Made by a program: the position numbers and the translations under genes
The notes under the pieces: generated by a model
Told to the model about the DNA's origin: nothing
The model's database searches: none
Seen by the model: the letters and a program-made list of their open reading frames with translations, nothing else
Assembly (NCBI GenBank): GCA_046590205.1
Contig: JBKJTT010000033.1
Coordinates: 1 to 33,883, forward strand
DNA from: DATDEW01 sp046590205
GTDB taxonomy: Bacteria; Bacteroidota; Ignavibacteria; Palsa-1295
Direction: 5' to 3'
Length of the DNA: 33,883 nucleotides
In this document: positions 15,581-23,397 of the stretch, one piece after another
Position numbering within the stretch: the first letter of the stretch is position 1
Layout of the letters: every line of letters begins with the position of its first letter

Positions 15581-16951
15581 TTAATAATTCCATCTGCCAA
15601 GCTGATACTCAAGCACTTTCTGCGCAAGGAGCAAAGTATAAACAGCATTAACGTTGCTTGTACGGGCTTGTTGTATCGTTGCCTGTGCAATAATAACATC
15701 CGTCTGAATTCCCGCACCGACCCGGTAGCGTTCTTCTGCAGAGCGTAAACTCTCCTCTGCAGAACGCAATAAACGTTGCGCAGCATCGATAGCCAATTCA
15801 GCATTTTTGACGGTGTTCATTGCCTTTGCTACATCTGCACGGTACTGTTGCTCCTGCTGCTCAAGACGAATGCGAGAAGTTTCAACGTCAATTTCCTGTT
15901 GTTCAATTTGAATCCGGTTCTGCATTCTATCAAAAATAGGAACAGATAAATTCACGCCCCCGTAATACGAATTAAAAAATCTCATACGTTCAAGATCAGC
16001 GCGAACACCACTTCCACCGATCCCGAAACTTGCGTCAAGTCGAGGTAAAAGTGATGAACGTGTTATGCCGATAAATGCTTCATTTGCAAGGATAGTCGAG
16101 CGTGTAGCGGAAAAGTCTTCTCTTGAATTAATCACGGTCTCTAACTCCTCTTCACGTGGTGTGATGGAGCGTGCTTTTGCTTTGAGTGAACTAACTGAAG
16201 TATCAATTCCAGATGAAGTTATATCATAACGATTATATCCATTTGCGGGGACGTTCAGTATATACAAAAGATCGGCTTTTGCATTATCAAAATCATTGCG
16301 TGAAGTGATAAGATCAAGTTCCTGCTGACCAAGCTGCGCTTCTTGTTGATAGACTTGCCCGATAGCCACTGATCCTGCTTGATAAAGTCCACGAATGCGG
16401 TCAAGCTGTGCAGTAGTTTGCTCAAGCGTCTTTTCAGAAGTTATAACTAGCTCGCGAGTACGTAGTGCATTGATGTATGCACGTGTCACATCAAGGGCAA
16501 CTGATTGTCTTGTCCACTTCAATGTATATTTAGAGGCATCAAGGGCTTTGCTACTAGCTTCTATTCTTGCAGCATCTCCGCCGCCTGCGAATATATTAAT
16601 ATCACCCCCGACGCCGTAACTTACCGATTGAGACTGATCGGGTGTTACAGTACCAATAACCGTGAAATTTGAATCGGCATCAAGCCCCAGCACATTTGAT
16701 TTCGTTATTTGTTGATTGTACCGATAGGAAGCATCACCCGAAAAACTCGGCAAGAGTGCATCCTTCGATTTCGTCCGCTCAAGTTCGGAGCGTTGAAGCT
16801 CGAGCGATGCAGAACGGGTAGAGTAGTTCTTCTCGAGCGCAATACGAATTGCATCATCAAGACTAACAATGCTTTTTTTATCGCTTCCGGTCTGCGCCAT
16901 AGCAGCAGCCGATAAGCCAAGGATGATGAGTAGAATAAGGTGCTTTTTCAC
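15581..16951 (-). CDS. TolC-family outer-membrane efflux channel (GTG start)
   Basis: A 456-aa outer-membrane factor, first gene of the exporter run. A signal peptide (MKKHLILLIILGLSAAAMAQ) leads to two repeats of the OEP family: S-L-D-D-A-I-R-I-A-L-E-K-N-Y at the start of the first, long Gln/Ala/Arg-rich helical stretches that build the periplasmic tunnel, and short strand segments such as F-G-I-G-G-S-G and Y-G-V-G-G-D for the barrel. In the trimer it would give a continuous exit path with the adaptor and the ABC pump. The start codon is GTG at 16951, set by the signal peptide. A strong Bacteroidota-type promoter lies 44 bases upstream. Confidence 0.92.
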   Translation of the reverse strand: MKKHLILLIILGLSAAAMAQTGSDKKSIVSLDDAIRIALEKNYSTRSASLELQRSELERTKSKDALLPSFSGDASYRYNQQITKSNVLGLDADSNFTVIGTVTPDQSQSVSYGVGGDINIFAGGGDAARIEASSKALDASKYTLKWTRQSVALDVTRAYINALRTRELVITSEKTLEQTTAQLDRIRGLYQAGSVAIGQVYQQEAQLGQQELDLITSRNDFDNAKADLLYILNVPANGYNRYDITSSGIDTSVSSLKAKARSITPREEELETVINSREDFSATRSTILANEAFIGITRSSLLPRLDASFGIGGSGVRADLERMRFFNSYYGGVNLSVPIFDRMQNRIQIEQQEIDVETSRIRLEQQEQQYRADVAKAMNTVKNAELAIDAAQRLLRSAEESLRSAEERYRVGAGIQTDVIIAQATIQQARTSNVNAVYTLLLAQKVLEYQLGRWNY

Positions 16952-16973
16952 GGGTAATTAGACTCTGATTTCC

Positions 16974-16981
16974 TACATTTG
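16974..16981 (+). promoter_or_regulatory. Possible -7 box for trmO (TACATTTG)
   Basis: TACATTTG is an exact TAnnTTTG match on the plus strand, 63 bases ahead of the trmO ATG, but no TTTG is seen at the expected -33 distance. It lies just inside the start of the divergent exporter transcript, so the two promoters would face across each other. Confidence 0.3.
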
Positions 16982-16994
16982 TTTCAGCCACGTA

Positions 16995-17026
16995 CAAACG
17001 TAAAAATAAGAAGAAATCTCTTCAAA
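16995..17026 (-). promoter_or_regulatory. Bacteroidota-type promoter for the exporter operon
   Basis: On the minus strand TTTG (17026-17023) is followed after 20 bases by TACGTTTG (17002-16995). Both match the published Bacteroidota -33 TTTG and -7 TAnnTTTG consensus, at ideal spacing. Transcription would start near 16988-16990 and give a leader of about 37-39 bases before the GTG of the TolC-like gene. Confidence 0.65.
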
Positions 17027-17044
17027 TAATTGTTCCATTTTATC

Positions 17045-17746
17045 ATGGATATAACCCTCACGCCCATCGGCATCATACGAACTCCCTACCAAGACCGCTA
17101 TGCCGCCCCGCGGCAGCCGCGTGCAGATGACCGTTCGGCTGAAGGGACGATCATCCTCGAAAAAGGGATGAACTACGAACAGGCACTTGATGACCTTGCT
17201 GGGTTCGATAAGATATGGGTAATTTACCTGTTCCACCGCAATCCGAATTGGAATCCGAAAGTACAAACCCCTCGCGGAAAGGGGAAGCGCGGCGTGTTTG
17301 CGACTCGTTCCCCGCACAGACCAAATCCGATCGGTCTTTCACTCGTTGACCTACTCGAGGTAAAAGGATTAGAACTACGCGTTGGGAATGTTGATCTACT
17401 TGACGGTACACCAATACTCGATATTAAACCCTATCTTCCCTACGCCGAATCATTTCCGAATGCAAAGGCAGGATGGATCGATGAGATTCCAAAGATGGAA
17501 TATGAAGTATCTTGGACACCAAAAGAGAAAAAGAAAGCGAAGCTCATTGAAACAGAAACAGGACTTGACCTTATTGCACATACCGAACGCGTCCTTACCC
17601 TCGACCCTGAACCACATGCATACCGACGAATTAAAAAAGCAAAAGACGGCAGTTTGGTTTTTTCATATAAGTACTGGCGTTTCTACTTTACGCTTGAAGG
17701 GAACAAAGTACATATCAATAACGTATCTGACGCAAGAAACGAATAA
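17045..17746 (+). CDS. trmO: tRNA (N6-threonylcarbamoyladenosine(37)-N6)-methyltransferase TrmO
   Basis: TrmO (formerly TsaA/YaeB) methylates t6A37 of certain tRNAs using S-adenosylmethionine through a beta-barrel fold unlike ordinary methyltransferases. The 233-aa product has I-G-I-I-R-T-P-Y at the start, A-P-R-Q-P-R (21-26), the family signatures R-P-N-P-I-G-L-S and D-G-T-P-I-L-D-I-K-P-Y, and a C-terminal extension with D-G-S-L-V-F-S that matches the longer YaeB form. I chose the ATG at 17045 over TTG 17030 because the family begins a few residues before the I-G-I-I-R-T-P motif. It lies 5 bases upstream of msrA, so the two are likely co-transcribed. Confidence 0.93.
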   Translation: MDITLTPIGIIRTPYQDRYAAPRQPRADDRSAEGTIILEKGMNYEQALDDLAGFDKIWVIYLFHRNPNWNPKVQTPRGKGKRGVFATRSPHRPNPIGLSLVDLLEVKGLELRVGNVDLLDGTPILDIKPYLPYAESFPNAKAGWIDEIPKMEYEVSWTPKEKKKAKLIETETGLDLIAHTERVLTLDPEPHAYRRIKKAKDGSLVFSYKYWRFYFTLEGNKVHINNVSDARNE

Positions 17747-17751
17747 ATACA

Positions 17752-18222
17752 ATGGAAAAAGCTACGTTTGCAGCAGGATGTTTTTGGGGAGTTGAACAGA
17801 CGTTCCGTGAGATTCCCGGCGTGATCGATGCCGTCTCAGGTTACACAGGCGGAGAGAAAGATAACCCAACATATCAAGAGGTTTGCACCGACGAGACTGG
17901 TCATGCCGAAGCAGTTGAAGTCATATATGACCCAGAAAAGGTCAGTTATGACGCTCTCCTAAAGGTATTTTGGGAAAATCATAACCCGACCCAGCTAAAT
18001 CGTCAGGGACCCGACTTCGGCTCACAGTACCGAAGCGCTATTTTCTATAATTCTGATTCACAGAAGTCACAAGCAGAAATATCAAAGAAAGAACTTGGTG
18101 AAAGCGGAAAATTTCGCAACCCGATAGTCACCTTAATTGAACCGGCGGTAACATTTTACAAGGCTGAAGAATATCACCAGCGATACCTCGAGAAACGCGG
18201 GCTTGCCAATTGCCATATCTGA
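17752..18222 (+). CDS. msrA: Peptide-methionine (S)-S-oxide reductase MsrA
   Basis: MsrA repairs oxidised methionine in proteins. The catalytic motif G-C10-F-W sits near the N-terminus, followed by G-Y-T-G-G, the T-G-H-A-E-A-V-E-V-x-Y-D segment and D-F-G-S-Q-Y-R-S-A-I-F. C154 near the C-terminus (L-A-N-C-H-I) is a plausible resolving cysteine. At 156 aa it is the short single-domain form without a fused MsrB and without a signal peptide, so it acts in the cytoplasm. It begins 5 bases after trmO. No other methionine sulfoxide reductase is seen in the window. Confidence 0.96.
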   Translation: MEKATFAAGCFWGVEQTFREIPGVIDAVSGYTGGEKDNPTYQEVCTDETGHAEAVEVIYDPEKVSYDALLKVFWENHNPTQLNRQGPDFGSQYRSAIFYNSDSQKSQAEISKKELGESGKFRNPIVTLIEPAVTFYKAEEYHQRYLEKRGLANCHI

Positions 18223-18264
18223 AATTAATCGGGAAATAATAGAATAATTTCGCGCAAATATCCG

Positions 18265-18272
18265 TATATTTG
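18265..18272 (+). promoter_or_regulatory. Possible -7 box (TATATTTG) upstream of the OmpA/TSP3 gene
   Basis: TATATTTG is an exact TAnnTTTG match, 138 bases ahead of the OmpA-family ATG. This would give a long leader of about 130 bases. The -33 element is not convincing, so the site is tentative. Confidence 0.3.
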
Positions 18273-18348
18273 CAAGCTTGAGGTCATTGAAGTGCCGCTC
18301 TTGAATCCCCACATATATCGGAGCTTCAATATTGTAGATTATTACTCT

Positions 18349-18365
18349 TATCGTATATTACGATA
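18349..18365. promoter_or_regulatory. Dyad TATCGTA-TAT-TACGATA, possible operator
   Basis: This is a perfect 7-base inverted repeat with a 3-base spacer, centred about 54 bases before the OmpA/TSP3 ATG. Its size and symmetry suit a dimeric regulator. No regulator gene is nearby, so function is a guess. Confidence 0.3.
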
Positions 18366-18410
18366 GGTATTTGTATTAGTATATCACTCTCATAAAAATA
18401 TAGAATAGCT

Positions 18411-19952
18411 ATGTCAAAATTCATTCGAGGGTTAGCCCTCATTACCATAGTGATGGTTTCATCACTTGGTATTGCGCAAAATAAGAAAGCATTCAGCGTC
18501 GGTATTGGCGGCGGCGGTGCTTTCGGAATCAACGAATCACTTGATCGCCCCATATCCTACGCACTCCGTGCTGATCTACTATGGATCAAAGGATTCGGTG
18601 ATTGGATAAGCCCCGAGATCGGAATCACCTATTTCAATAATAAAAGCGTTGACACCGGCGGTTTTAGTGATTACGATGTTACCGTACTCTCGCCAGATCT
18701 TCATATTCGCATTACACCATTTGGCTTGAACAAATGGTCGCCATACGCATATGGTGCATTCGGAATGGCAATGCGTTCAGTTGATGTCCGTCCATATAAC
18801 GCTGACCCGGAATCCAAAGACAGCGAAACAGACATCGCATATGGCGGCGGTCTTGGTCTTTATCATAAGCTTTCCAAGAACTGGGCTATTGATCTGAATC
18901 TCGGCGGCATGACAACGAATGCCGACAACATCAACCCTGCAAAGGATATTGAGAATGATGGGTGGTGGCAGGGATTGCTTCAGGTTCGTTACGTCTTTGA
19001 TGACGGTGGCGACCTTGATGATGACGGCGACGGCTTAACAAATGATCAAGAAAAACTTCTCGGCACAGACCCGCTCAACCCGGATACAGATGGCGACGGA
19101 CTCAATGACGGCGAAGAGGTCAATGAGTACAAGACCAATCCGCTCAATAGTGATACCGATGGTGACGGATTAAAGGACGGTGCTGAGGTAAAAGACCATA
19201 AGACCGATCCGCTTAATAAAGATACTGACGGTGACGGATTGACAGACGGCGACGAAGTTAACCGTTACAAGACCAACCCGACAAATCCTGACACCGATGG
19301 TGACGGATTGAAAGACGGTGCTGAAGTCAATACACATGGTACTGATCCGCTCAAGGCAGACACCGATGGTGACAGCTTGAATGACGGTTCGGAAGTCAAT
19401 ACTCATAAGACAAACCCTCTCGCGAAAGATACCGATGGCGATCAGCTTGAAGACGGTGATGAAGTCAATAAACATCGCACCAACCCACTTGATACCGATA
19501 CCGATAAGGGTTCAGTATTTGACGGTGTTGAAGTTCGCCGCGGCACGAACCCTCTCGACGCAGCAGATGATATCGAGAAGAAGAAAGATTCGTTCGACGT
19601 TCAGAAAATTGGCGCAGCTATCGTTCTTGAAGGCGTAGTCTTCGATGTGAACAAAGCAACGATTAAACCGGAATCAGAATCTATCTTGACAAAAGCGCTC
19701 AAGACATTCTCTGATAATCCTGACATCGCTGTCGAGATTCGCGGACATACCGATAATTCGGGTAATGCGAAAAAGAACCAGAAGCTTTCGGCTGACCGCG
19801 CTGAGTCAGTCAGGCAGTGGATGATCGCTCGCGGTGTTGATGGAAACCGCATCACAACAAAGGGCTTCGGATCTGATAGCCCACTCGCTCCGAACGACAC
19901 ACCGGAGAACAAGCAGAAGAATCGCCGTATCGAATTCGTTCGTACTCGTTAA
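18411..19952 (+). CDS. OmpA-family outer-membrane protein with thrombospondin type-3 repeats
   Basis: A 513-aa protein in four parts: signal peptide (1-22); an outer-membrane beta-barrel-like region (about 25-195); a calcium-binding thrombospondin type-3 repeat region (203-385); and a C-terminal OmpA peptidoglycan-binding domain (about 405-513). The OmpA domain carries I-R-G-H-T-D-N-S-G and the N-K-Q-K-N-R-R-I-E-F ending. The repeats read D-T-D-G-D-G-L-x-D-G-x-E-V and are 23 residues long. The Asp-rich loops should bind Ca2+ and make a stiff spacer between the barrel and the cell wall. Such proteins tie the outer membrane to peptidoglycan. It stands alone, ending at a strong terminator. Confidence 0.92.
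   Translation: MSKFIRGLALITIVMVSSLGIAQNKKAFSVGIGGGGAFGINESLDRPISYALRADLLWIKGFGDWISPEIGITYFNNKSVDTGGFSDYDVTVLSPDLHIRITPFGLNKWSPYAYGAFGMAMRSVDVRPYNADPESKDSETDIAYGGGLGLYHKLSKNWAIDLNLGGMTTNADNINPAKDIENDGWWQGLLQVRYVFDDGGDLDDDGDGLTNDQEKLLGTDPLNPDTDGDGLNDGEEVNEYKTNPLNSDTDGDGLKDGAEVKDHKTDPLNKDTDGDGLTDGDEVNRYKTNPTNPDTDGDGLKDGAEVNTHGTDPLKADTDGDSLNDGSEVNTHKTNPLAKDTDGDQLEDGDEVNKHRTNPLDTDTDKGSVFDGVEVRRGTNPLDAADDIEKKKDSFDVQKIGAAIVLEGVVFDVNKATIKPESESILTKALKTFSDNPDIAVEIRGHTDNSGNAKKNQKLSADRAESVRQWMIARGVDGNRITTKGFGSDSPLAPNDTPENKQKNRRIEFVRTR
19017..19565 (+). repeat. 69-base coding tandem repeat (thrombospondin type-3 units)
   Basis: Seven units begin at 19083, 19152, 19221, 19290, 19359, 19428 and 19497, exactly 69 bases apart. 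An eighth, shorter degenerate unit of 66 bases starts at 19017. Each codes for a 23-residue Asp-rich calcium-binding motif. Synonymous differences between units are common, so this is an old repeat and not a recent slippage product. The last unit is degenerate (D-K-G-S in place of D-G-D-G). Confidence 0.9.
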
Positions 19953-19976
19953 TCTTCTCTAAGAAAGTAATTTCTC

Positions 19977-20014
19977 AAACGCCCCGCAGATTTTGCGGGG
20001 CGTTTGTATTTTTG
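19977..20014 (+). terminator. Rho-independent terminator after the OmpA/TSP3 gene
   Basis: A perfect 12-base-pair stem (19977-19988 with 19994-20005) and a 5-base loop, GC-rich in its core, are followed by GTATTTTTG. It lies 25 bases after the OmpA/TSP3 stop and before the VOC gene. Confidence 0.85.
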
Positions 20015-20039
20015 TCAAGTAACAATCCCAACAAAACAC

Positions 20040-20420
20040 ATGAAAGAATTTCTTGGGCTACGAACACTCATTTATAAAGTGGAAGACCTCGACGCAGCGA
20101 AGAAATGGTACACTGAAGTACTTGGCTTCCCGCCCTACTTTGACCAACCGTTCTATGTCGGTTTCAACGTCGGCGGTTTTGAGCTTGGACTTCATCCGGG
20201 CATGGAAAACATTACCAAAGGCACGAATATAGAATGTTATCTTGGAGTCTTAGATGTAAAGGCAACATTCACACGGCTTCTCTCATTCGGAGCAACCGAG
20301 CATGCTCAATTGCAAGATGTCGGAGAAGGTATCATCGTTGCCTCAGTCTTTGACCCATTCGGGAATGTGTTCGGAATCATAGAGAACCCACATTTTACGA
20401 TTCAAGAAAATATAGTATAA
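20040..20420 (+). CDS. VOC-family (glyoxalase/bleomycin-resistance/dioxygenase fold) protein
   Basis: A 126-aa cytoplasmic protein with the paired beta-alpha-beta-beta-beta modules of the vicinal oxygen chelate fold. The first module runs from R-T-L-I-Y-K-V-E-D-L-D-A-A-K-K-W-Y-T-E-V-L-G. The second carries V-F-D-P-F-G-N-V-F-G-I-I-E, whose Glu is a usual metal ligand. The reaction (lyase, dioxygenase, epimerase or antibiotic binding) cannot be told from the sequence. I chose the ATG at 20040, since the longer frame from 20004 starts inside the preceding terminator. It is a single gene ending at a long bidirectional hairpin. Confidence 0.82.
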   Translation: MKEFLGLRTLIYKVEDLDAAKKWYTEVLGFPPYFDQPFYVGFNVGGFELGLHPGMENITKGTNIECYLGVLDVKATFTRLLSFGATEHAQLQDVGEGIIVASVFDPFGNVFGIIENPHFTIQENIV

Positions 20421-20422
20421 AT

Positions 20423-20462
20423 AGCACAATGACGAAGAAACCTCTTACTTCGTCATTGTGCT
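20423..20462. terminator. Long hairpin between convergent genes, probable bidirectional terminator
   Basis: A perfect 15-base-pair stem (20423-20437 with 20448-20462) carries a 10-base loop. It sits 3 bases after the VOC gene and 38 bases after the end of the convergent lipoprotein gene. U-runs are weak on both sides. The core palindrome is preceded by ATAG, one base off the GTAG head of the REP-like copies, so a degenerate REP origin is possible. Confidence 0.6.
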
Positions 20463-20499
20463 GTCATGTTTAGGGATATGGGTTTATCACCTCCACTTT

Positions 20500-21258
20500 T
20501 TATTGTTTATTAGCTTTTATGGCTAGCTTGATCTGTTTTTCGATGTCGCTTTGATTATCAACATCGCGCGGATCAAGTGGTCTTCCGGCAACTTGTGCAA
20601 AGACTGCCGACGGATCAAAGGTAAGGATCAAGTCATATACCTTATCACCTTCAAAAGTAACAGATGGATCAAGATGTACCTTCACGTTCTCTGTTTGTGA
20701 TGAACGGAAGACGAACGGATACGATGTTCCTGCTACAAATACCTCGCCTTTGATGATCACTGTATAACGACCACCGCTGACGAACTCACCAAAGACAGGA
20801 TCATTGATGAGAATGTCCTCAAGTCCGTCTTTGAGCTTGTGGAATTCAAACTTGATCCGATCGTATGTACCGGAAGGTACACTTACGGTAGATATAAGAC
20901 GTGCACCGAGTGCAGCATTGAATTCTGCAATGAACGGCCCAGTCTTGATAGTACCTTTGCCCGATGAATCACCGCTATCATGATGTAGCTTGAGATTACT
21001 GATAAGCAGTCTCGCGCTTGATATATGAAGCGAGTCGCAAGTCAACCCCTTTGCCAGTATTGTTTGGCTGCCCTTTGGGGAGGTCGAACTTACTGTAGAT
21101 GAGCTCATTTGAGAACGAGCATTGATGGTAGCATCTCCTGATGGCGATGAAGTGTCATCTGCACAGCCGCTTACAAACGACATAAAGATGATACCGGCAA
21201 TAATCGCCAAAAATGCTCTGCCTTTAGCTATTTTTTCTGATAATGAATGCTTATTCAT
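20500..21258 (-). CDS. Lipoprotein, DUF4382-like
   Basis: A 252-aa exported lipoprotein. Its signal has a long N-region, a hydrophobic core (15-28) and the lipobox S-F-V-S-G-C32, with a Ser/Thr-rich tether after the cysteine. The folded part contains D-S-L-H-I-S-S-A-R-L-L-I-S-N-L-K-L-H and V-P-S-G-T-Y-D-R-I-K-F-E-F-H-K-L, which resembles the DUF4382 beta-sandwich of Bacteroidota lipoproteins. The mature protein would sit on a membrane, probably the outer one. Its function is unknown to me. It faces away from the CocE-like gene across a 192-base gap that contains an inverted repeat. Confidence 0.7.
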   Translation of the reverse strand: MNKHSLSEKIAKGRAFLAIIAGIIFMSFVSGCADDTSSPSGDATINARSQMSSSTVSSTSPKGSQTILAKGLTCDSLHISSARLLISNLKLHHDSGDSSGKGTIKTGPFIAEFNAALGARLISTVSVPSGTYDRIKFEFHKLKDGLEDILINDPVFGEFVSGGRYTVIIKGEVFVAGTSYPFVFRSSQTENVKVHLDPSVTFEGDKVYDLILTFDPSAVFAQVAGRPLDPRDVDNQSDIEKQIKLAIKANKQ

Positions 21259-21339
21259 ATGAGTGTCCTTTCAATAGTTTATTTATGATAACGTTATAGC
21301 AACATAATGCAAATACCGTGCCGACACTGTAACCCCATA

Positions 21340-21440
21340 ATACGATTTATTTACATACTCATCAGAAAATAAATACTCATTAATGCTTTTTTATGATATT
21401 TTAAGCACATTTGTGTTAAACCCTTTGAAATAAATCGTAT
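21340..21440. repeat. 13-base inverted repeat in divergent promoter region
   Basis: ATACGATTTATTT at 21340-21352 is the exact reverse complement of AAATAAATCGTAT at 21428-21440, with 75 bases between. A 13-base direct repeat, TTATTTACATACT, occurs at 21347-21359 and 21464-21476, the second copy inside the start of the CocE-like gene. The position between divergent genes suits regulator binding, but the DNA is AT-rich and chance is not excluded. Confidence 0.35.
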
Positions 21441-21450
21441 CTAATTGAGT

Positions 21451-23313
21451 ATGCGTCAATCACTTATTTACATACTGTTTATCTTGGCAGTCACGGCGAA
21501 TGCCCAATCTGCAAAGACATACATATCAATGGCTATACCAGTCCGTGACGGCGCAACACTTGCGGCTGATCTATATACGATGGATTCGACTGTCGCAAAA
21601 CCCGTCATCCTGATTCAAACACCTTACAACAAAGCATTATACCGAGTCGCTGTGTACTTGCCGCAGGCAGGGGGACAGCTTCCGTTTGATACAGTTAATT
21701 ACAATTATGTCATTCTTGACTGGCGCGGGTTTTATGCTTCAACCCCGGCAGCAAAAACCGGATATGACTTAGGGCTTGACGGATACGACGTCATAGAGTG
21801 GATTGCAAAGCAGAAGTGGTCTAATGGCAAGGTAGGCACATGGGGCGGCTCTGCACTTGGTATGATACAATTCCAAACAGCAAAGCATCGCCCGCCACAT
21901 CATGTATGTGCAGTGCCGTTCATCATTGATTATAAAGCAACCTACGATAAGTATTTTCCGGGCGGATGTTTCCTCCAAGAGCATTACAATACAACTGACT
22001 CGCTCGGATTCGGTGGTACTGCCCTTGCGCTTGCTCACCCTACATACGATGCCGCTTGGAAATATACTGAAGCCATCACTGATTATCCTGATTCAATCGC
22101 TATCCCGCTCCTGATGATAACAGGTTGGTATGATCATTTTCCAGATGGTATCATTCGTGCCTTCAAAGACCTTCGAGAGAGAAGCTTCCCAAGCGTTCGC
22201 GACAAACACAAGTTCATTATTGGTCCGTGGTTGCATACGGAAATTGGAAAATCCCAGCAAGGAATTCTTGAGTATCCCGAATCAGTCGGTGAGCCAATCT
22301 ATGCGGCGCTGAAGTTCTTTGACCATTATTTACGTGATATTAATAATGGCTATCCGAATGAACCCGTGACGAAGTACTTTGACCTCGGCACACATCAATG
22401 GACAAATCAAAACTCTTCGTGGCAGGAAGCAACAGCAAACGGCGATATATTAAGTCTTTATCTCGCTCATCCGAATATGCTTGGGCAAGGGAGACCTGAC
22501 TCTCGTACTTGGCTGGACTACACATGTAACCCACGAGATTTTTCTCCTTCAATAGGCAGCTCGACATTCAGCTCATACCTTTTGCATGGACCGCAAGACA
22601 TCAGCCAAACAATAGAAAAACGAAATGACATATTGACATTTTCTACTGATGTGCTTACTGAGCCAATAACGATTCGCGGTAAGATACAAGTACTCCTTTT
22701 TGTACAGACTGATCGTACGGATACTGATTTCGGAGTGCGGCTTACCGACGTATATCCTGATGGACGTTCTATTATTATTACTGATGCTATGAAGCGGTTA
22801 CGATTCCGTGAGGGATTCGAAACTCAAGAACTCGCAACGCCCGGCACTACATACCCTATCACGATAGAATTGCGAAATCTAGCGATGACCTTTCCCGAAG
22901 GACATCGTCTGCGCATTGATATTACATCGTCGAACCACACACGCTTCAATCTCAACCCGAACTCCGGCTCCGAGCTTTATATTGCAAGCGATACACTTAT
23001 CGCTAAGAATACCGTTAACTTTGGAGGAGGGACATCTTCGGTCGTAAAGATACCTATTCCAAAAAAGCTCTCGGTTTCCGCAACTGAACAAGTAAGCGAC
23101 ATTTCCTGCTACCCAAATCCGGCGAAACAAACGCTCATTGTTCGTGTTAATAATCGGGCGGATGATGCATCGCTTATTGACGCGCTCGGACGAGTTGTAA
23201 ATACCAAAAAGCTTTCTGGAGGCGAGACGGCATTTGATGTTTCGGGCTTGCCCGATGGCATTTACTTTGTGCGGATAGGTGCATCGGCAAATAAAATAAT
23301 CGTTACGAAGTAA
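21451..23313 (+). CDS. CocE/X-Pro dipeptidyl-peptidase-type serine hydrolase with T9SS sorting domain
   Basis: A 620-aa secreted alpha/beta hydrolase. I chose ATG 21451, which opens a signal peptide (MRQSLIYILFILAVTANAQ), over TTG 21445. The peptidase S15 fold shows the nucleophile in W-G-G-S134-A-L-G, the acid in I-T-G-W-Y-D-H-F and the His in I-I-G-P-W-L-H, matching the Ser-Asp-His arrangement of cocaine esterase CocE. A jelly-roll PepX_C domain follows (about 330-530). The last 75 residues are a type A T9SS sorting domain, with C-Y-P-N-P-A and the D-V-S-G-L-P-D-G-I-Y-F-V-R ending. It is probably released or anchored at the cell surface. Whether it cleaves peptides after proline or hydrolyses esters or amides is open. 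Confidence 0.88.
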   Translation: MRQSLIYILFILAVTANAQSAKTYISMAIPVRDGATLAADLYTMDSTVAKPVILIQTPYNKALYRVAVYLPQAGGQLPFDTVNYNYVILDWRGFYASTPAAKTGYDLGLDGYDVIEWIAKQKWSNGKVGTWGGSALGMIQFQTAKHRPPHHVCAVPFIIDYKATYDKYFPGGCFLQEHYNTTDSLGFGGTALALAHPTYDAAWKYTEAITDYPDSIAIPLLMITGWYDHFPDGIIRAFKDLRERSFPSVRDKHKFIIGPWLHTEIGKSQQGILEYPESVGEPIYAALKFFDHYLRDINNGYPNEPVTKYFDLGTHQWTNQNSSWQEATANGDILSLYLAHPNMLGQGRPDSRTWLDYTCNPRDFSPSIGSSTFSSYLLHGPQDISQTIEKRNDILTFSTDVLTEPITIRGKIQVLLFVQTDRTDTDFGVRLTDVYPDGRSIIITDAMKRLRFREGFETQELATPGTTYPITIELRNLAMTFPEGHRLRIDITSSNHTRFNLNPNSGSELYIASDTLIAKNTVNFGGGTSSVVKIPIPKKLSVSATEQVSDISCYPNPAKQTLIVRVNNRADDASLIDALGRVVNTKKLSGGETAFDVSGLPDGIYFVRIGASANKIIVTK

Positions 23314-23397
23314 CATTTCATATATCCGGCGTGTCTATGCTCTTGGATAGATATACCAAAAACAGATTTTTAACTTAACCTTTACGACCTACATTTT

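Noticed and set aside
19170..19475. Open frame on the minus strand opposite the repeat region
   Set aside because: It is a shadow of the repeat-coding gene, caused by the regular codon pattern, with no start context or domain.
19017..19565. Regularly spaced repeat that might be taken for a CRISPR array
   Set aside because: The 69-base period is in frame with a long gene and codes for thrombospondin type-3 motifs; units are similar throughout with no repeat-spacer pattern, and no cas gene is present.
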